DNA of 64,000 nucleotides from contig NZ_MULI01000009.1 in NCBI RefSeq assembly GCF_002939385.1, positions 91,824 through 155,823 on the forward strand, given 5' to 3'. Below are positions 63,488 through 64,000 of the stretch, in pieces. This stretch comes from Streptomyces sp. MH60 (lineage in GTDB: Bacteria; Actinomycetota; Actinomycetes; Streptomycetales; Streptomycetaceae). The position numbers and the translations under genes were made by a program. How positions within the stretch are numbered: the stretch's first letter is position 1; the number at the start of each line of letters is the position of its first letter. The notes beneath the pieces were generated by a model, which worked only from the letters and a program-made list of their open reading frames with translations, did no database searches and was not told where the DNA came from.

Positions 63488-63675
63488 CGGTCGCCCGATC
63501 CCTCACACAGCGGAACCTCGCTTGTTTCCCGCCATTTCCCGCGCCGAAACGCGGTCTGCGATGTGACTTACGCGACGATGAACGGGCCCGGTCTGACCTT
63601 CCGGGGTCGGTAGGCGTAGCCTTGATTCCCGCTGTCCACCATCTTGTGAAGAAGCGGAAGAGGGCGGTTCTCGCC

Positions 63676-64000
63676 GTGTCGCCACAGTCCCCCAGTAACT
63701 CGAGCATCTCGACCGACACCGACCAAGCGGGCACCGCGGGAAAGAATCCCGCGGCCGCGTTCGGTGCCAATGAGTGGCTCGTCGACGAGATCTATCAGCA
63801 GTACCTCCAGGATCCGAACTCCGTGGACCGAGCCTGGTGGGACTTCTTCGCCGACTACAAGCCCGGAGCGGCGGCGCAGCCCGCGTCCGGCGCCGTGACC
63901 ACGGACACCGGCAGCACGCCACCGGCAGCCCCCGCCCCGCAGGCGCAGGCCCCCGCCCCGGCCCAGCCGAAGGCGGCGGCGCCCGCTCCCGCGCAGCCCG
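63676..64000 (+). CDS. kgd: 2-oxoglutarate dehydrogenase/decarboxylase, N-terminus only
   Basis: From GTG 63676, running off the window end. The N-terminus contains FGANEWLVDEIYQQYLQDPNSVDRAWWDFF near residues 31-60, the conserved E1o N-terminal recognition segment, followed by a Pro/Ala-rich linker (APAPQAQAPAPAQPKAA). In actinobacteria this linker leads into a fused E2-type acyltransferase domain and the thiamine-dependent E1 domain. It decarboxylates 2-oxoglutarate in the TCA cycle. About 108 codons are visible out of roughly 1250. Confidence 0.92.
   Translation, partial: MSPQSPSNSSISTDTDQAGTAGKNPAAAFGANEWLVDEIYQQYLQDPNSVDRAWWDFFADYKPGAAAQPASGAVTTDTGSTPPAAPAPQAQAPAPAQPKAAAPAPAQP

Overview
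The window is high-GC actinobacterial DNA and almost certainly Streptomyces. It carries a complete whiE-type spore-pigment polyketide cluster, GTG starts and translational coupling throughout, a conservon (histidine kinase / roadblock / DUF742 / GTPase), Ku plus LigD polymerase end-joining genes, Lon, and the start of an actinobacterial 2-oxoglutarate dehydrogenase/decarboxylase. From memory the backbone gene order resembles the lysA to whiE to lon to kgd region of S. coelicolor; this was not checked by search.

Layout. 1-2.4 kb: 3' part of the lysA locus with an ArgS/DALR-like gene and a single-domain response regulator, all minus strand. 2610-2681: tRNA-Arg(CCG). 2637-18867: a genomic island inserted in the 3' half of that tRNA, bounded by 46-bp direct repeats. 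It holds an unknown gene, a tyrosine integrase broken by two frameshifts, an RHH/PIN toxin-antitoxin pair, and a same-strand defence block of seven genes: hsdM, a second and different hsdM, hsdS, hsdR, a DUF262-like gene, an OLD-like ATPase/TOPRIM gene, and a gene with a Mrr-like GxD...QxK nuclease signature. 18.9-22.5 kb: an accessory strip with two hypothetical genes and decayed coding remnants.

22.5-24.8 kb: nitroreductase diverging from an Lrp/AsnC regulator, then a patatin-like lipase. 24.8-32.5 kb: the whiE cluster, with the FAD hydroxylase (VIII) diverging from the I-VII operon (SchA/CurD-like protein, cupin, KS-alpha, CLF, ACP, aromatase/cyclase, TcmI-like cyclase). The promoter on the VIII side carries an array of 11-bp repeats. 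32.8-42.1 kb: mostly exported or small proteins (DUF3152, DUF4142, lipoprotein, SH3-like protein), a flavin/F420-type oxidoreductase, ku and ligD-polymerase diverging, a NERD-domain protein, a DSP-type phosphatase and an orphan sensor kinase. 42.2-49 kb: FtsW/RodA plus penicillin-binding protein, DUF3291, an AurF-like diiron oxygenase with a TetR regulator, and an NlpC/P60 hydrolase. 49-55.2 kb: a conservon followed by a styrene-monooxygenase-like flavoprotein. 55.6-64 kb: PP2C-like protein, MarR regulator diverging from a GH25 lysozyme, lon with HspR- and ClgR-type operators, a spermidine-synthase-like methyltransferase, an OmpR-type two-component pair, and the N-terminus of kgd/sucA.

The strongest candidate for something undescribed is the defence block at 6.8-18.7 kb. 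It joins a type I restriction-modification system with two non-identical modification subunits to three downstream nuclease/ATPase-type genes. The 11-bp repeat array in front of whiE-VIII and the paired HAIR/ClgR sites in front of lon are the best regulatory observations.
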